In this document: in pieces, positions 9,439-16,646 of the stretch | How the letters are laid out: the number at the start of each line of letters is the position of its first letter | Numbering within the stretch: position 1 is the stretch's first letter | Translations under genes and position numbers: made by a program | The notes under the pieces: model-generated | What the model was told of the DNA's origin: nothing | The model's input: only the letters and a program-made list of their open reading frames with translations | Databases searched by the model: none | NCBI GenBank assembly: GCA_023230175.1 | Contig: JALNXV010000014.1 | Span: 1-22,068, forward strand | Reading direction: 5' to 3' | Length of the DNA: 22,068 nt | Source: Candidatus Cloacimonadota bacterium | GTDB taxonomy: Bacteria; Cloacimonadota; Cloacimonadia; Cloacimonadales; WRIO01

Positions 9439-10255
9439 TCTTTTTTTAGATATAAATAAAAAATTAGAAAATGGTTATCATGACATAACTACTCTCTTCA
9501 CAGAAGTAGATTTATATGATAAAATAAAATTTTCTTTGACAAATAATGCAGAATTAAAAATTATGTCTAATATTGATAACCTGAATAATCAAGATAACTT
9601 GATTTACAAGGTAGGGATCTTTATAAAAGATAGATATAGTGTTCAATGTGGTGCAAATATAGAGCTGAAAAAAAATATCCCAATCGCAGCCGGATTGGGT
9701 GGTGGCAGTAGTAATGCAGCTACAACAATAAAAGGATTATCTAAGCTTTGGAATTTAAATTTATCAATCACTGATATGCACGAAATAGCTTCAAAATTTG
9801 GCAGTGATATAAATTTTTTTCTTGAAGGATTTACAGCTTTAGGTGAAAATAGAGGAGAAAAAATAACCAAACTAAATGATATTTATATAGAAAATATTTT
9901 ACTTATAAACCCAAATTTCCCTATTTCAAGCAAAGAAGCTTACGATTTGGCACAAATCAATAAACATAATAGTAATTTATCACAATTATTAAAAACACAA
10001 AATCCTGTATTTTGTTTTAATAAGCTGGAGGAAGGAATATCAAAAAAATATCCTACCATCAGACAAACATTAAATTTATTAAAAGATTTGGGAGCAAAAA
10101 ATGCAATATTATCCGGTAGCGGCGCTACTATGATTGCGTTTTTTAATGACCCAAATACTTGCATAAAAGCCCAGAAATTAATAAGTAAACAAAATTTCTG
10201 GAGTTACATTACCTCAACAAGAAGGAGACAAACCAATGAACATCACAGACGTTAA
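9377..10255 (+). CDS. ispE: 4-diphosphocytidyl-2-C-methyl-D-erythritol kinase
   Basis: GHMP-family kinase that phosphorylates the 2-hydroxyl of CDP-methylerythritol in the MEP isoprenoid pathway. It has 292 residues (E. coli 283). The N-terminal SYAKINLFLDI and NGYHDITTLF hold the catalytic lysine region. The ATP loop is PIAAGLGGGSSNAAT. The third motif is LSGSGATMIAFF near the C-terminus. The usual GADVPFF segment reads GSDINFF here, replacing the common proline. The start ATG 9377 lies inside the kinase gene, and no other ATG, GTG or TTG occurs in frame before the conserved NGYH motif, so this is the only plausible start. No SD is visible upstream because that sequence is the tyrosine-codon tract, so translation is likely coupled to the upstream gene. 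The end overlaps spoVG by 20 bases. Confidence 0.93.
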   Translation: MENLKIKTKKAFGLNSYAKINLFLDINKKLENGYHDITTLFTEVDLYDKIKFSLTNNAELKIMSNIDNLNNQDNLIYKVGIFIKDRYSVQCGANIELKKNIPIAAGLGGGSSNAATTIKGLSKLWNLNLSITDMHEIASKFGSDINFFLEGFTALGENRGEKITKLNDIYIENILLINPNFPISSKEAYDLAQINKHNSNLSQLLKTQNPVFCFNKLEEGISKKYPTIRQTLNLLKDLGAKNAILSGSGATMIAFFNDPNTCIKAQKLISKQNFWSYITSTRRRQTNEHHRR

Positions 10256-10511
10256 AGTATTTCTTCGTCCTGCAGACCCACTAAAAGCTTTTGCTAATAT
10301 CGTTATTGATGATGCTTTTATCATCAAAAACATCAAAGTTATTGAAGGAAAAAACGGACTTTTTATCGCAATGCCAAGTCAAAAAAACAAAAATGGCGAA
10401 TATCGTGATATTGCTCATCCGTTGAACACTGAAACAAGAAATGAAATCGAAAAGCTTGTTATTGAAAAATATAATGAAGCTTTAAAAGAACAACCTGAAA
10501 TGGCAGAATAG
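10236..10511 (+). CDS. spoVG: SpoVG family RNA/DNA-binding regulator
   Basis: A 91-residue protein matching SpoVG along its full length: MNITDVKVFLRP, LKAFANIVIDDAF, NGLFIAMPSQKN and YRDIAHPLN. SpoVG is a small site-specific nucleic-acid-binding regulator named from sporulation in Bacillus but widespread in non-sporulating bacteria. The order ispE-spoVG-prs-rplY-pth is common in Firmicutes and Deltaproteobacteria. AAGGAGA at 10222-10228, inside the end of ispE, sets the start. The targets here cannot be told from sequence. Confidence 0.95.
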   Translation: MNITDVKVFLRPADPLKAFANIVIDDAFIIKNIKVIEGKNGLFIAMPSQKNKNGEYRDIAHPLNTETRNEIEKLVIEKYNEALKEQPEMAE

Positions 10512-10530
10512 GAATTCTAATTAGAGGCAT

Positions 10531-11481
10531 ATGTTTTCAAAATTAAAAATATTTACCGGAAATTCTAATCCAAATCTGGCAAAGGAAGTAGCTTCCTTTG
10601 CCGGAATTCCATTGAGTGATGCAGAAGTATTTAAATTTAGCAATGATGATACTTTTGTAAAAATCAATGATAACGTTAGAGGCTCAGATGTTTTTATAGT
10701 ACAATCTACATGTTATCCGGTTAATGATAATATGATGGAATTGTTAATTATGATTGATGCATTAAAAAGAGCATCAGCAGCCCGAATTAGTTGTATTATA
10801 CCATATTACGGTTATGCACGTTCTGATAAAAAAGACCAGCCGAGAGTTCCAATTACTGCAAAATTAGTTGCAGATTTGATAACTGTCGCCGGTGCAGATA
10901 GAGTTATTACTGTAGATTTACATGCTGACCAAATTCAAGGATTTTTTAATATACCTGTAGACCACTTATATTCAATGCCAATATTTGTAAGGTACTTTAA
11001 AAGTTTAGATATCAACCCTGAAGAAATGGTTGTTGTCTCTCCTGATTCAGGTGGTGCAAACCGAGCAAGAGCTTTTGCAAAAAGGCTTAATTGTTCATTA
11101 GCAATTGGAGATAAAAGAAGGATTGGCAATGATAACAATGCTGAAGTATTAAATGTCATTGGCGATGTACAAGGTAAAATTGCTATTCTTTACGATGATA
11201 TTATCGATACAGGCGGCTCACTAACAAAAATAGCAGCAAAGTTAGCCGAACAAGGAGCTAAACAAATATTTGCTTGTTGTGTTCATGGTGTATTATCAAA
11301 AAATGCAATTAAAAATCTTAATCAATCTCCTATTGATAACTTGTTTATTACAAACTCTATACCTCTCAGTGAGGATAAAAAACTATGTAAAAAAATTATT
11401 CAGCTGTCCATTGCAGAATTGCTTGCTTCTGCAATTAAAAAGATTCATCTTGAGGAATCTATAAGCATATTATTTAGATGA
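10531..11481 (+). CDS. prs: Ribose-phosphate pyrophosphokinase
   Basis: PRPP synthetase: ribose 5-phosphate plus ATP gives PRPP and AMP, feeding purine, pyrimidine, NAD, His and Trp synthesis. It has 316 residues, the normal class I length. Visible motifs are STCYPVNDNMMELLIMIDAL, DLHADQIQGFFNIPVDHLY, VVSPDSGGANRARAFAKRL, the flexible catalytic loop GDKRR and the PRPP loop LYDDIIDTGGSL. The usual ARQDRK adenine-contact segment reads ARSDKKDQPR, a variant with Ser for Gln. The start is supported by GAGG at 10524-10527, only three bases from the ATG. The stop TGA at 11479-11481 is followed directly by rplY. Confidence 0.96.
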   Translation: MFSKLKIFTGNSNPNLAKEVASFAGIPLSDAEVFKFSNDDTFVKINDNVRGSDVFIVQSTCYPVNDNMMELLIMIDALKRASAARISCIIPYYGYARSDKKDQPRVPITAKLVADLITVAGADRVITVDLHADQIQGFFNIPVDHLYSMPIFVRYFKSLDINPEEMVVVSPDSGGANRARAFAKRLNCSLAIGDKRRIGNDNNAEVLNVIGDVQGKIAILYDDIIDTGGSLTKIAAKLAEQGAKQIFACCVHGVLSKNAIKNLNQSPIDNLFITNSIPLSEDKKLCKKIIQLSIAELLASAIKKIHLEESISILFR

Positions 11482-11498
11482 TAACTTCTGGAGGAAAA

Positions 11499-12104
11499 AT
11501 GATACTCAATTTAGCTGTTCAATCTCGTGAACTTGGTAAAAAATCCGAGAGAAAGAACCTTAGAAAAAGCGGTCAAATACCCGCTGTTATTTACTCAGAA
11601 GGACAGCCCGGTATAAATATATCGGTCCCGGCAAATGAGTTCTTAAAACTCTATAGAAAGAGTATAAGAGAAGTTGCTGTTTTTAACTTAACCTTAAATG
11701 GTAATGATTTACAGGCGATTGTTAAATCTCGTCAGATGCATCCTGTAAGTCGTGAGTTTTTACATGTCGATTTCTTAGAACTTCATAAGGGTAAAGAATT
11801 ATCTTTATCTGTCCCAATTAAATTTATTGGAACCCCGGCTTCAATCAAAGAAGGCGGAATTTTGGAAATAACCGTTAGAGAAGTAGAAGTTTCTTGTCTA
11901 CCTCGCCATATACCCGAAGACATTCCTTTAAATATTGAAAATCTTAATTTAGGCGATACAATTTATATCAAAGATTTAAATATTGAAAACGTAACAATTA
12001 AAGATTCAGGTAATATTGCTGTTGTCTCAATTCACTCACCAAAAGCAGAAAAAACAACTGAAGATGAAGAAACAACAGATACAGTAGTAGAGGAAACAGA
12101 ATAA
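11499..12104 (+). CDS. rplY: 50S ribosomal protein L25 (general stress protein Ctc form)
   Basis: A 5S rRNA-binding ribosomal protein with the C-terminal TL5/CTC extension. It has 201 residues from ATG 11499. An upstream in-frame ATG at 11478 overlaps the prs stop, but GGAGG at 11490-11494 sits five bases before 11499 and the family homology begins there, so 11499 is preferred. The 5S-binding domain is residues 1-90 (KNLRKSGQIPAVIY, then SREFLHVDFLEL). The beta-rich C-terminal domain follows (IKEGGILEITVREVEVSCLP, then IPEDIPLNIENLNLGD). The tail is acidic. It sits between prs and pth, the usual order. Confidence 0.95.
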   Translation: MILNLAVQSRELGKKSERKNLRKSGQIPAVIYSEGQPGINISVPANEFLKLYRKSIREVAVFNLTLNGNDLQAIVKSRQMHPVSREFLHVDFLELHKGKELSLSVPIKFIGTPASIKEGGILEITVREVEVSCLPRHIPEDIPLNIENLNLGDTIYIKDLNIENVTIKDSGNIAVVSIHSPKAEKTTEDEETTDTVVEETE

Positions 12105-12107
12105 TTA

Positions 12108-12698
12108 ATGAAATTAATTGCGGGACTTGGTAATCCCGGAGCGGAATATCAACTTAATAGACATAATATAGGCTTTATAATTTTAGATAGATTTGCAAAA
12201 AAAAGAAAGCTAAACTTTAAACAAGAATCAAATTCTTTGATTGCAAAAAGGAATAATTTTACTTTAGTAAAACCACTAACTTATATGAATTTAAGTGGAT
12301 TAGCTATAAAAAAGTTATTTCCTGACTTTGACGAAACAATTGTGATCTGTGACGACATAAACCTGCCTTTTGCTGAAATAAGATTAAGACAAAAAGGTGG
12401 TGATGGTGGTCATAATGGTTTAAAATCTATCATTCATGAGTTAGGGACAGCGAACTTTATGAGAATACGTATTGGAGTAGGTGAACCTGAAAACCAAGCT
12501 TTACTAAAAAAATACGTACTGGAAGATTTTAATATCAATGAAAGCCTGCAACTTGAAAAGATAGTTGATTTTTCTATTCAACTTATAGACTGTTTTATCG
12601 CCAGAGGATTTCAGTCAATGTTGGATTTTTATAGTAAAAATAAAAAATCCTATTCTGAAAGCTTAATTTCAGAATCTAAGACCAAAGGAGGAACTTAA
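12108..12698 (+). CDS. pth: Peptidyl-tRNA hydrolase
   Basis: Releases tRNA from prematurely dropped peptidyl-tRNA. It has 196 residues, the usual length. Motifs include KLIAGLGNPG with the conserved Asn9, NRHNIGF carrying catalytic His19, KPLTYMNLSG, the DDINLP segment with the catalytic aspartate, and GGDGGHNGLKSI. The gene starts three bases after the rplY stop. GAGG lies about 14 bases upstream, too far to be ideal, so coupling to rplY is likely. The last codons (TKGGT) overlap the rpsF ribosome site, and the 3' end carries an inverted repeat described separately. Confidence 0.95.
   Translation: MKLIAGLGNPGAEYQLNRHNIGFIILDRFAKKRKLNFKQESNSLIAKRNNFTLVKPLTYMNLSGLAIKKLFPDFDETIVICDDINLPFAEIRLRQKGGDGGHNGLKSIIHELGTANFMRIRIGVGEPENQALLKKYVLEDFNINESLQLEKIVDFSIQLIDCFIARGFQSMLDFYSKNKKSYSESLISESKTKGGT
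12648..12691 (+). promoter_or_regulatory. Stem-loop preceding rpsF, possible SD-masking leader
   Basis: A perfect 9-bp inverted repeat (ATTCTGAAA 12652-12660, TTTCAGAAT 12667-12675) closes a six-base loop at the end of pth. TCCT at 12648-12651 could extend it by pairing AGGA at 12686-12689, inside the rpsF ribosome site AAAGGAGG (12684-12691), leaving a one-sided bulge CTAAGACCA. rpsF leaders in many bacteria bind the S6:S18 complex. The CCG characteristic of that motif is not present here, so function is uncertain. There is no T-tract, so it is not an intrinsic terminator. Confidence 0.35.
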
Positions 12699-12701
12699 AT
12701 T

Positions 12702-12998
12702 ATGATCGGCAAATATGAAAGTATGATCATATTAGCACCTAATCTTTCAAATGAAGATATCGAAAAAGAAAACAAAAAGATTCTTGATTTGATTTCAGAA
12801 TTAGGTGGTGAATTCATTAAAACAGACACATGGGGCAAAAAACAACTTGCCTATGAAATTATGAAATTTCGTGAAGGTTTTTATCTGATTAATTACTTTA
12901 ATCTGGATACACAAAAAATTAATGAAATTGATAGACATTACAGACTTAACGAAAAAATTATTCGTCATAATGTAATCAAACTTGATGCAGAAGAATAG
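12702..12998 (+). CDS. rpsF: 30S ribosomal protein S6
   Basis: A small-subunit protein that pairs with S18 in the platform of the 30S subunit. It has 98 residues, the normal core length without an acidic tail beyond DAEE. Visible features are KYESMIILAPNLS at the N-terminus, TWGKKQLAYEIMKFREGFY in the middle and DRHYRLNEKIIRH near the end, all family hallmarks. AAAGGAGG at 12684-12691 is a strong ribosome site with 10-base spacing. It heads the rpsF-ssb-rpsR block. Confidence 0.96.
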   Translation: MIGKYESMIILAPNLSNEDIEKENKKILDLISELGGEFIKTDTWGKKQLAYEIMKFREGFYLINYFNLDTQKINEIDRHYRLNEKIIRHNVIKLDAEE

Positions 12999-13006
12999 GA
13001 GTAATT

Positions 13007-13516
13007 ATGAGTGGATTATTAAGATTTCCACGCATAAATAATGTTGTTATTTCAGGACGAATGACTCGCGACATTGACTTAAAATATACTAACAATAATT
13101 TACCTGTAGCAAAAATAACTCTAGCAGTTGATCATTATTATAAAGATGAATTTGGTAATCAACAAACCCAAGCAAGCTTTATTGATGCTGTTGCTTTTGG
13201 AAAAACTGCTCAGATTTGTCAAGAATCATTAAAAAAAGGTAGTCCTGTAATCGTGGAAGGTGCTTTAAAAACTCACACATATACTGACCAAAATAATCAA
13301 AATCGAAAAGTCACTGAAATTATGATTGCAAGAGTTTATCCTCTTGAAAGAGATGATAACTATAATAGCAATTATTCCGGCACTCAACAACAAAACTATC
13401 AAGAAAACAATTATTCTAAACAACAAAATTATCAAGAAGATCAAAGTATTAAAAATAATACCAATTATGAACCGGATTTAAACGATTCAAATACAGAAGA
13501 TGATCTTCCATTCTAA
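13007..13516 (+). CDS. ssb: Single-stranded DNA-binding protein
   Basis: An OB-fold protein that coats ssDNA in replication and repair. It has 169 residues. The OB domain spans about 1-115 ([45 protein letters not shown]). A low-complexity Gln/Asn/Tyr linker follows and contains a short duplication. The protein ends in EDDLPF, the conserved acidic tip that recruits SSB-interacting proteins. The N-terminus carries a short extra [14 protein letters not shown] at 12997-13001 overlaps the rpsF stop and sets the start. Its position between rpsF and rpsR is typical. Confidence 0.96.
   Translation: MSGLLRFPRINNVVISGRMTRDIDLKYTNNNLPVAKITLAVDHYYKDEFGNQQTQASFIDAVAFGKTAQICQESLKKGSPVIVEGALKTHTYTDQNNQNRKVTEIMIARVYPLERDDNYNSNYSGTQQQNYQENNYSKQQNYQEDQSIKNNTNYEPDLNDSNTEDDLPF
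13388..13438 (+). repeat. Short direct repeat in the SSB linker
   Basis: Two 18-base copies at 13388-13405 and 13421-13438 differ at a single base. They lie 33 bases apart start to start, so the frame is kept and the peptide QQNYQE is duplicated. It is probably a local slippage or duplication in a low-constraint linker. Confidence 0.7.
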
Positions 13517-13533
13517 ATACAAGGAGTTACATT

Positions 13534-13770
13534 ATGGCTTACGACAAAAAAAGATCTTCACGTTTTAAGAAAAAAATATGTAGATTTTGTGCAAATAGAG
13601 AGCTTCAAATTGATTATAAAAGTACTGACGTTTTAAAAAATTACGTATCAGATACCGGTAAAATCGAACCAAGAAGAATTACCGGAACTTGTGCTAAACA
13701 TCAAAGACAAGTTAGTAGAGAAATCAAAAAAGCTCGTCAAATGGCTTTATTGCCTTACATAGCAGACTAA
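13534..13770 (+). CDS. rpsR: 30S ribosomal protein S18 (zinc-binding type)
   Basis: A 78-residue S18, partner of S6. The conserved segments are [20 protein letters not shown] and [13 protein letters not shown]. Cys16, Cys19, Cys53 and His56 (CRFC and CAKH) form a Zn-ribbon-like C+ set that many bacterial S18 proteins have lost. AAGGAG at 13521-13526 gives a clear start. It is followed three bases later by the DUF2232 gene. Confidence 0.96.
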   Translation: MAYDKKRSSRFKKKICRFCANRELQIDYKSTDVLKNYVSDTGKIEPRRITGTCAKHQRQVSREIKKARQMALLPYIAD

Positions 13771-13773
13771 TAT

Positions 13774-14658
13774 ATGATACCTTGGATTGGCTTAATCGGT
13801 TTATTAATTAGTATTTTTTCACCTGCTGTTGGTACTTTATTTATCATACCAACTTCAGGGAAAATGCTATACGAAAAGAAACAAGCAAATTTACATTTTT
13901 TCTTTATCTGGGTTACTGCAAGTATAATTACTTGGTTTCTTGGAATTATTAACCATATACAATTAATAAATATTGTATTTGGAGTCGGTCTAAGCATATT
14001 TCTGGTCTTTGAGTTTTTAAAAAAGAAATTTAACATTGACATAATTTTTATGATTCTTCTTTTTTATAACTCTTTATTTATGCTAATCCGCCAGTTAATA
14101 TTTGCAAAAACAATTTTTGCAGATTATAAACGTTCGGTTGATGAAGCTATAAAAATTTTGAGTTCAAGGTTTAATGACAACCCTGAACAATTTCAATTAT
14201 TTATGGATATGGTCGAAATAACTAAAGAATTTTACTTAAAATATAGCCCCGGAATTTGGATAGGAACTTTTTTATTATGTTTAATGATTGCGTATTACTT
14301 TTTTTCAAAGGGATATTTTCACATAAATATTCTTAAAAAGTATCGCACAAATGTATTTGTAATATATACATTTGTAATAGCATTAGCTTTAACAGTCATT
14401 AACCCGACAAAAATTATAGCAATTAATTATTTAATTGCACTTGTTCCGTTATTCTTCATTCAAGGGATTGCAATAATACAAAAAAAAATTGGATATTGGT
14501 TTTTACTATCAAAAATCTTATTAATTATTGCAATTTTTTCTTTGATATTAAATCCATATTTAGTTTTATTTATTTCTGTTATTGGGCTATTTGATAATTG
14601 GTTCGATTTTAGAAATTTATCTCAATTGGAGGATTCACATGAAAATAATTCTAACTGA
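13774..14658 (+). CDS. DUF2232 (YybS-like) integral membrane protein
   Basis: A 294-residue membrane protein of unknown function. Roughly seven hydrophobic helices can be seen: about 3-25, 40-60, 62-82, 88-110, 160-180, 195-240 (likely two helices) and 245-275. A soluble loop lies at about 115-155. The C-terminal IGLFDNWFDFRNL is the family hallmark, and the location between rpsR and rplI is where DUF2232/YybS genes are found in many phyla. The start is three bases after the rpsR stop with no clear SD, so translation is probably coupled. The 3' end overlaps rplI by 20 bases and carries its ribosome site. Confidence 0.82.
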   Translation: MIPWIGLIGLLISIFSPAVGTLFIIPTSGKMLYEKKQANLHFFFIWVTASIITWFLGIINHIQLINIVFGVGLSIFLVFEFLKKKFNIDIIFMILLFYNSLFMLIRQLIFAKTIFADYKRSVDEAIKILSSRFNDNPEQFQLFMDMVEITKEFYLKYSPGIWIGTFLLCLMIAYYFFSKGYFHINILKKYRTNVFVIYTFVIALALTVINPTKIIAINYLIALVPLFFIQGIAIIQKKIGYWFLLSKILLIIAIFSLILNPYLVLFISVIGLFDNWFDFRNLSQLEDSHENNSN

Positions 14659-15085
14659 AACTATTGAAAAAGTTGGAAATGCCGGACAGGTAATAAATGT
14701 AAAAGATGGATTTGCAAGAAATTATCTTTTACCGCAAAAATTAGCTATTTTAGCTAATATTCACAATCTTAAAAAGATTGAACAAATTCAAGCTGATGCC
14801 AAAGCTAAAGCAGATCAAAAAAATGCTGAATACAGATCTATGGCAGATAAGATATCACAACTTTCAGCTTGTTTTTCCAGAAGAGCAGAAGAAGACGGTC
14901 GCTTATTTGGTTCTGTTGCAGAAATTGACATTATCAATTACTTATCAGACAATAATATCAACTGTCAAAAAAACCATATAATTATGGATAAACATATTAA
15001 AACAACCGGTGAATACGAAGTTAAGATTGCTTTTACTTCAGAAATAACAGCTATGTTAAAAGTTAAGGTAGAAGCTACTATTTAA
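14639..15085 (+). CDS. rplI: 50S ribosomal protein L9
   Basis: A 148-residue L9, which binds 23S rRNA domain V near the L1 stalk. The N-terminal domain is KIILTETIEKVGNAGQVINV followed by GFARNYLLPQ. A long connecting helix (about 42-75) follows, and the C-terminal domain has DGRLFGSV. The start was set at ATG 14639 because GGAGG lies just upstream (14628-14632) and homology begins there. A longer in-frame reading from 14582 would add 19 unrelated residues. The gene ends before a terminator hairpin. Confidence 0.96.
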   Translation: MKIILTETIEKVGNAGQVINVKDGFARNYLLPQKLAILANIHNLKKIEQIQADAKAKADQKNAEYRSMADKISQLSACFSRRAEEDGRLFGSVAEIDIINYLSDNNINCQKNHIIMDKHIKTTGEYEVKIAFTSEITAMLKVKVEATI

Positions 15086-15092
15086 AATTATT

Positions 15093-15126
15093 AAATGACA
15101 TGGATTATTCCATGTCATTTTTATTT
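15093..15126 (+). terminator. Rho-independent terminator after rplI
   Basis: A perfect 11-bp stem (AAATGACATGG 15093-15103, CCATGTCATTT 15110-15120) has a six-base loop and is followed by a T-rich run TTATTT. It lies 8 bases after the rplI stop and closes the ribosomal block. The stem has four GC pairs, so leakage into the next gene is plausible, and no promoter is obvious in the 18 bases before that gene's start. Confidence 0.85.
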
Positions 15127-15143
15127 AAAAAACGGAGGACTCT

Positions 15144-15716
15144 ATGAAACAGATACTCTTGCTTATAGGCAAAATTCTTGCCTGGTTAATTTTTATATCT
15201 GCATTTGCAGCTATAGGATTAGGAACCGAAAATCCGGGGGTAATGGTTCCGGTTTATGCCCTAACAATGATTGTAATTTTAGGATTAATCTACTTATATT
15301 CTACAAAACACAAAAGACATTCCTTTGAAGATATGAAAAGTTCCTCATTTATGCCTTATATTATTGGTGGTGGATTAAGCTTAATATCATTATTTTTACC
15401 TGCCTTTTTGATGATCAAATACAGACCGGGGTTAATCTCATTTTTCCCAATTTTCTTAATCACAATCGTTATGTTAATCCTTGGAGTTGCCGGTATATGG
15501 TTAATTAATTGTTATAGCAAAAAAAATAAAGTTTTTGCATATATCGGTTATTTAGTATTATTAGCAACTGCCGCAATACCTGCTATTGGCATTTCAGGTT
15601 ATGATAATTCATATAGTACTATGGGAATGGTGTATTACATCACTCTCCTTGAGGCTATTGTTGCTTGGACAGGTATGAGTGCATTAGCAAAAAAATTAAT
15701 CAAAACTAATGAATAG
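15144..15716 (+). CDS. Six-helix membrane protein of unknown function
   Basis: A 190-residue integral membrane protein that I do not recognise. Hydrophobic helices lie at about 3-24, 33-53, 71-91, 94-120, 130-150 and 160-181. There is a short basic cytoplasmic loop (STKHKRH) after helix 2 and a basic C-terminus (KKLIKTNE), which suggests both are cytoplasmic. Charged residues inside helices are few, and no transporter or enzyme motif is visible. GGAGG at 15134-15138 is a strong ribosome site. The gene starts just after the rplI terminator, and its last 8 bases overlap the DciA-like gene, which indicates joint expression. Confidence 0.75.
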   Translation: MKQILLLIGKILAWLIFISAFAAIGLGTENPGVMVPVYALTMIVILGLIYLYSTKHKRHSFEDMKSSSFMPYIIGGGLSLISLFLPAFLMIKYRPGLISFFPIFLITIVMLILGVAGIWLINCYSKKNKVFAYIGYLVLLATAAIPAIGISGYDNSYSTMGMVYYITLLEAIVAWTGMSALAKKLIKTNE

Positions 15717-15984
15717 AATCAATTCTTCTATAAAAAATTTACTATTCCGAATTGCCGGAAATAAATATCAAGAATTAGTTGTAATCGCTCTGAATTGGAA
15801 GTATATCGTTGGTAACTTACTTTCAGAGCGATCTCAAATTTTAAAATATGAACGTAAAATCCTTTATGTAAAAGTTTGTAACCATGTTTGGATGCAAGAA
15901 TTTATCTTACACAGACCGGATATAATAAAAAAAATGAAAGAAAAAACAAATATTGAAATTGACAATATTTTGTTTACAGTTTAA
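15709..15984 (+). CDS. DUF721/DciA-family protein, probable replicative helicase loader
   Basis: A 91-residue protein with the DUF721/DciA pattern. LNWKYIVGNLLSERSQIL corresponds to the family W..iVG..la..s segment, and ILYVKVCNHVWMQEFIL to the L.V.v.s..W..el segment. IDNILFTV ends the domain. DciA loads the replicative helicase DnaB in bacteria that lack DnaC or DnaI. This copy is the domain alone, without the N- or C-terminal extensions seen in many members. It overlaps the previous gene by 8 bases with no visible SD, so translation is probably coupled. The family assignment is by pattern only. Confidence 0.72.
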   Translation: MNRINSSIKNLLFRIAGNKYQELVVIALNWKYIVGNLLSERSQILKYERKILYVKVCNHVWMQEFILHRPDIIKKMKEKTNIEIDNILFTV

Positions 15985-15989
15985 AAAAA

Positions 15990-16646
15990 ATGAAAAAAGA
16001 AATACTTATAGCACCTTCTCTACTTTCAGCTGACTTTGGGAATCTAAACCAAGAAATCAAAAGCATCATTGATGCCGGAGCTGATATATTACACCTTGAC
16101 ATTATGGATGGCCATTTTGTCCCAAACCTTACCTTTGGAATACCTATTATTAAATCAATAAAAAATTCAACTTCAATACCGATGGATGCACATCTGATGG
16201 TAAAAAATCCCGACTTTTATATAGAACCACTTGCTGAGTTAGGAATAACATATTTCTCCTTTCATTTAGAAACAGTATATCATACACATAGATTAATCGA
16301 AAAAATTAAAGCTTGTAATATGAAAGCAGGTATAGCTTTAAATCCGGGCACACCTGTTGAAAGTCTCAATGCTATTATCGAAGATTTAGACTTTGTATTA
16401 GTAATGAGTGTAAATCCCGGTTTTGGTGGTCAAAAATTTATAGAGTCAAGTTTAAAAAAAATAAAATATCTAAAAGAATATTCACTTAGATGTAACAGAG
16501 ATTTTAAAATTGAAATTGATGGTGGAGTAAATAACCATACTATCAAACCAATTATAGATGCAGGAGCAGATATTATCGTAGCCGGTTCGTATATATTTGG
16601 AAATAAAAATTATCAAAATGCTATCAGGAGCTTATTGAATGTTTAA
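15990..16646 (+). CDS. rpe: Ribulose-phosphate 3-epimerase
   Basis: Interconverts ribulose 5-phosphate and xylulose 5-phosphate in the pentose phosphate pathway. It has 218 residues, a TIM barrel of normal length. Visible motifs are APSLLSADFGNL, LHLDIMDGHFVPN, DAHLMV, MSVNPGFGGQKFI, EIDGGV and the phosphate-binding AGSYIFG. The metal and catalytic residues His35, Asp37, His68 and Asp177 are all present at canonical positions. The start is 5 bases after the DciA-like stop in an A-rich stretch without an obvious SD. It overlaps ffh by 8 bases. Confidence 0.96.
   Translation: MKKEILIAPSLLSADFGNLNQEIKSIIDAGADILHLDIMDGHFVPNLTFGIPIIKSIKNSTSIPMDAHLMVKNPDFYIEPLAELGITYFSFHLETVYHTHRLIEKIKACNMKAGIALNPGTPVESLNAIIEDLDFVLVMSVNPGFGGQKFIESSLKKIKYLKEYSLRCNRDFKIEIDGGVNNHTIKPIIDAGADIIVAGSYIFGNKNYQNAIRSLLNV

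Noticed and set aside
11478..11480. ATG as start of rplY
   Set aside because: It lacks an SD and adds seven non-homologous residues. ATG 11499 has GGAGG five bases upstream.
12652..12675. Hairpin at the end of pth as a terminator
   Set aside because: It has no T-tract afterwards and is followed by the rpsF ribosome site. It is treated as a possible leader structure instead.
13767..14042. Minus-strand open frame opposite the DUF2232 gene
   Set aside because: It is antisense to a hydrophobic coding sequence with family hallmark and shows no independent support.
14582..14584. ATG as start of rplI
   Set aside because: It would add 19 residues lying in the DUF2232 gene. GGAGG and L9 homology mark ATG 14639.
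15095..15328. + strand 77-codon open frame starting in the rplI terminator
   Set aside because: It begins inside the terminator stem, has no SD, and overlaps the well-supported membrane protein out of frame.
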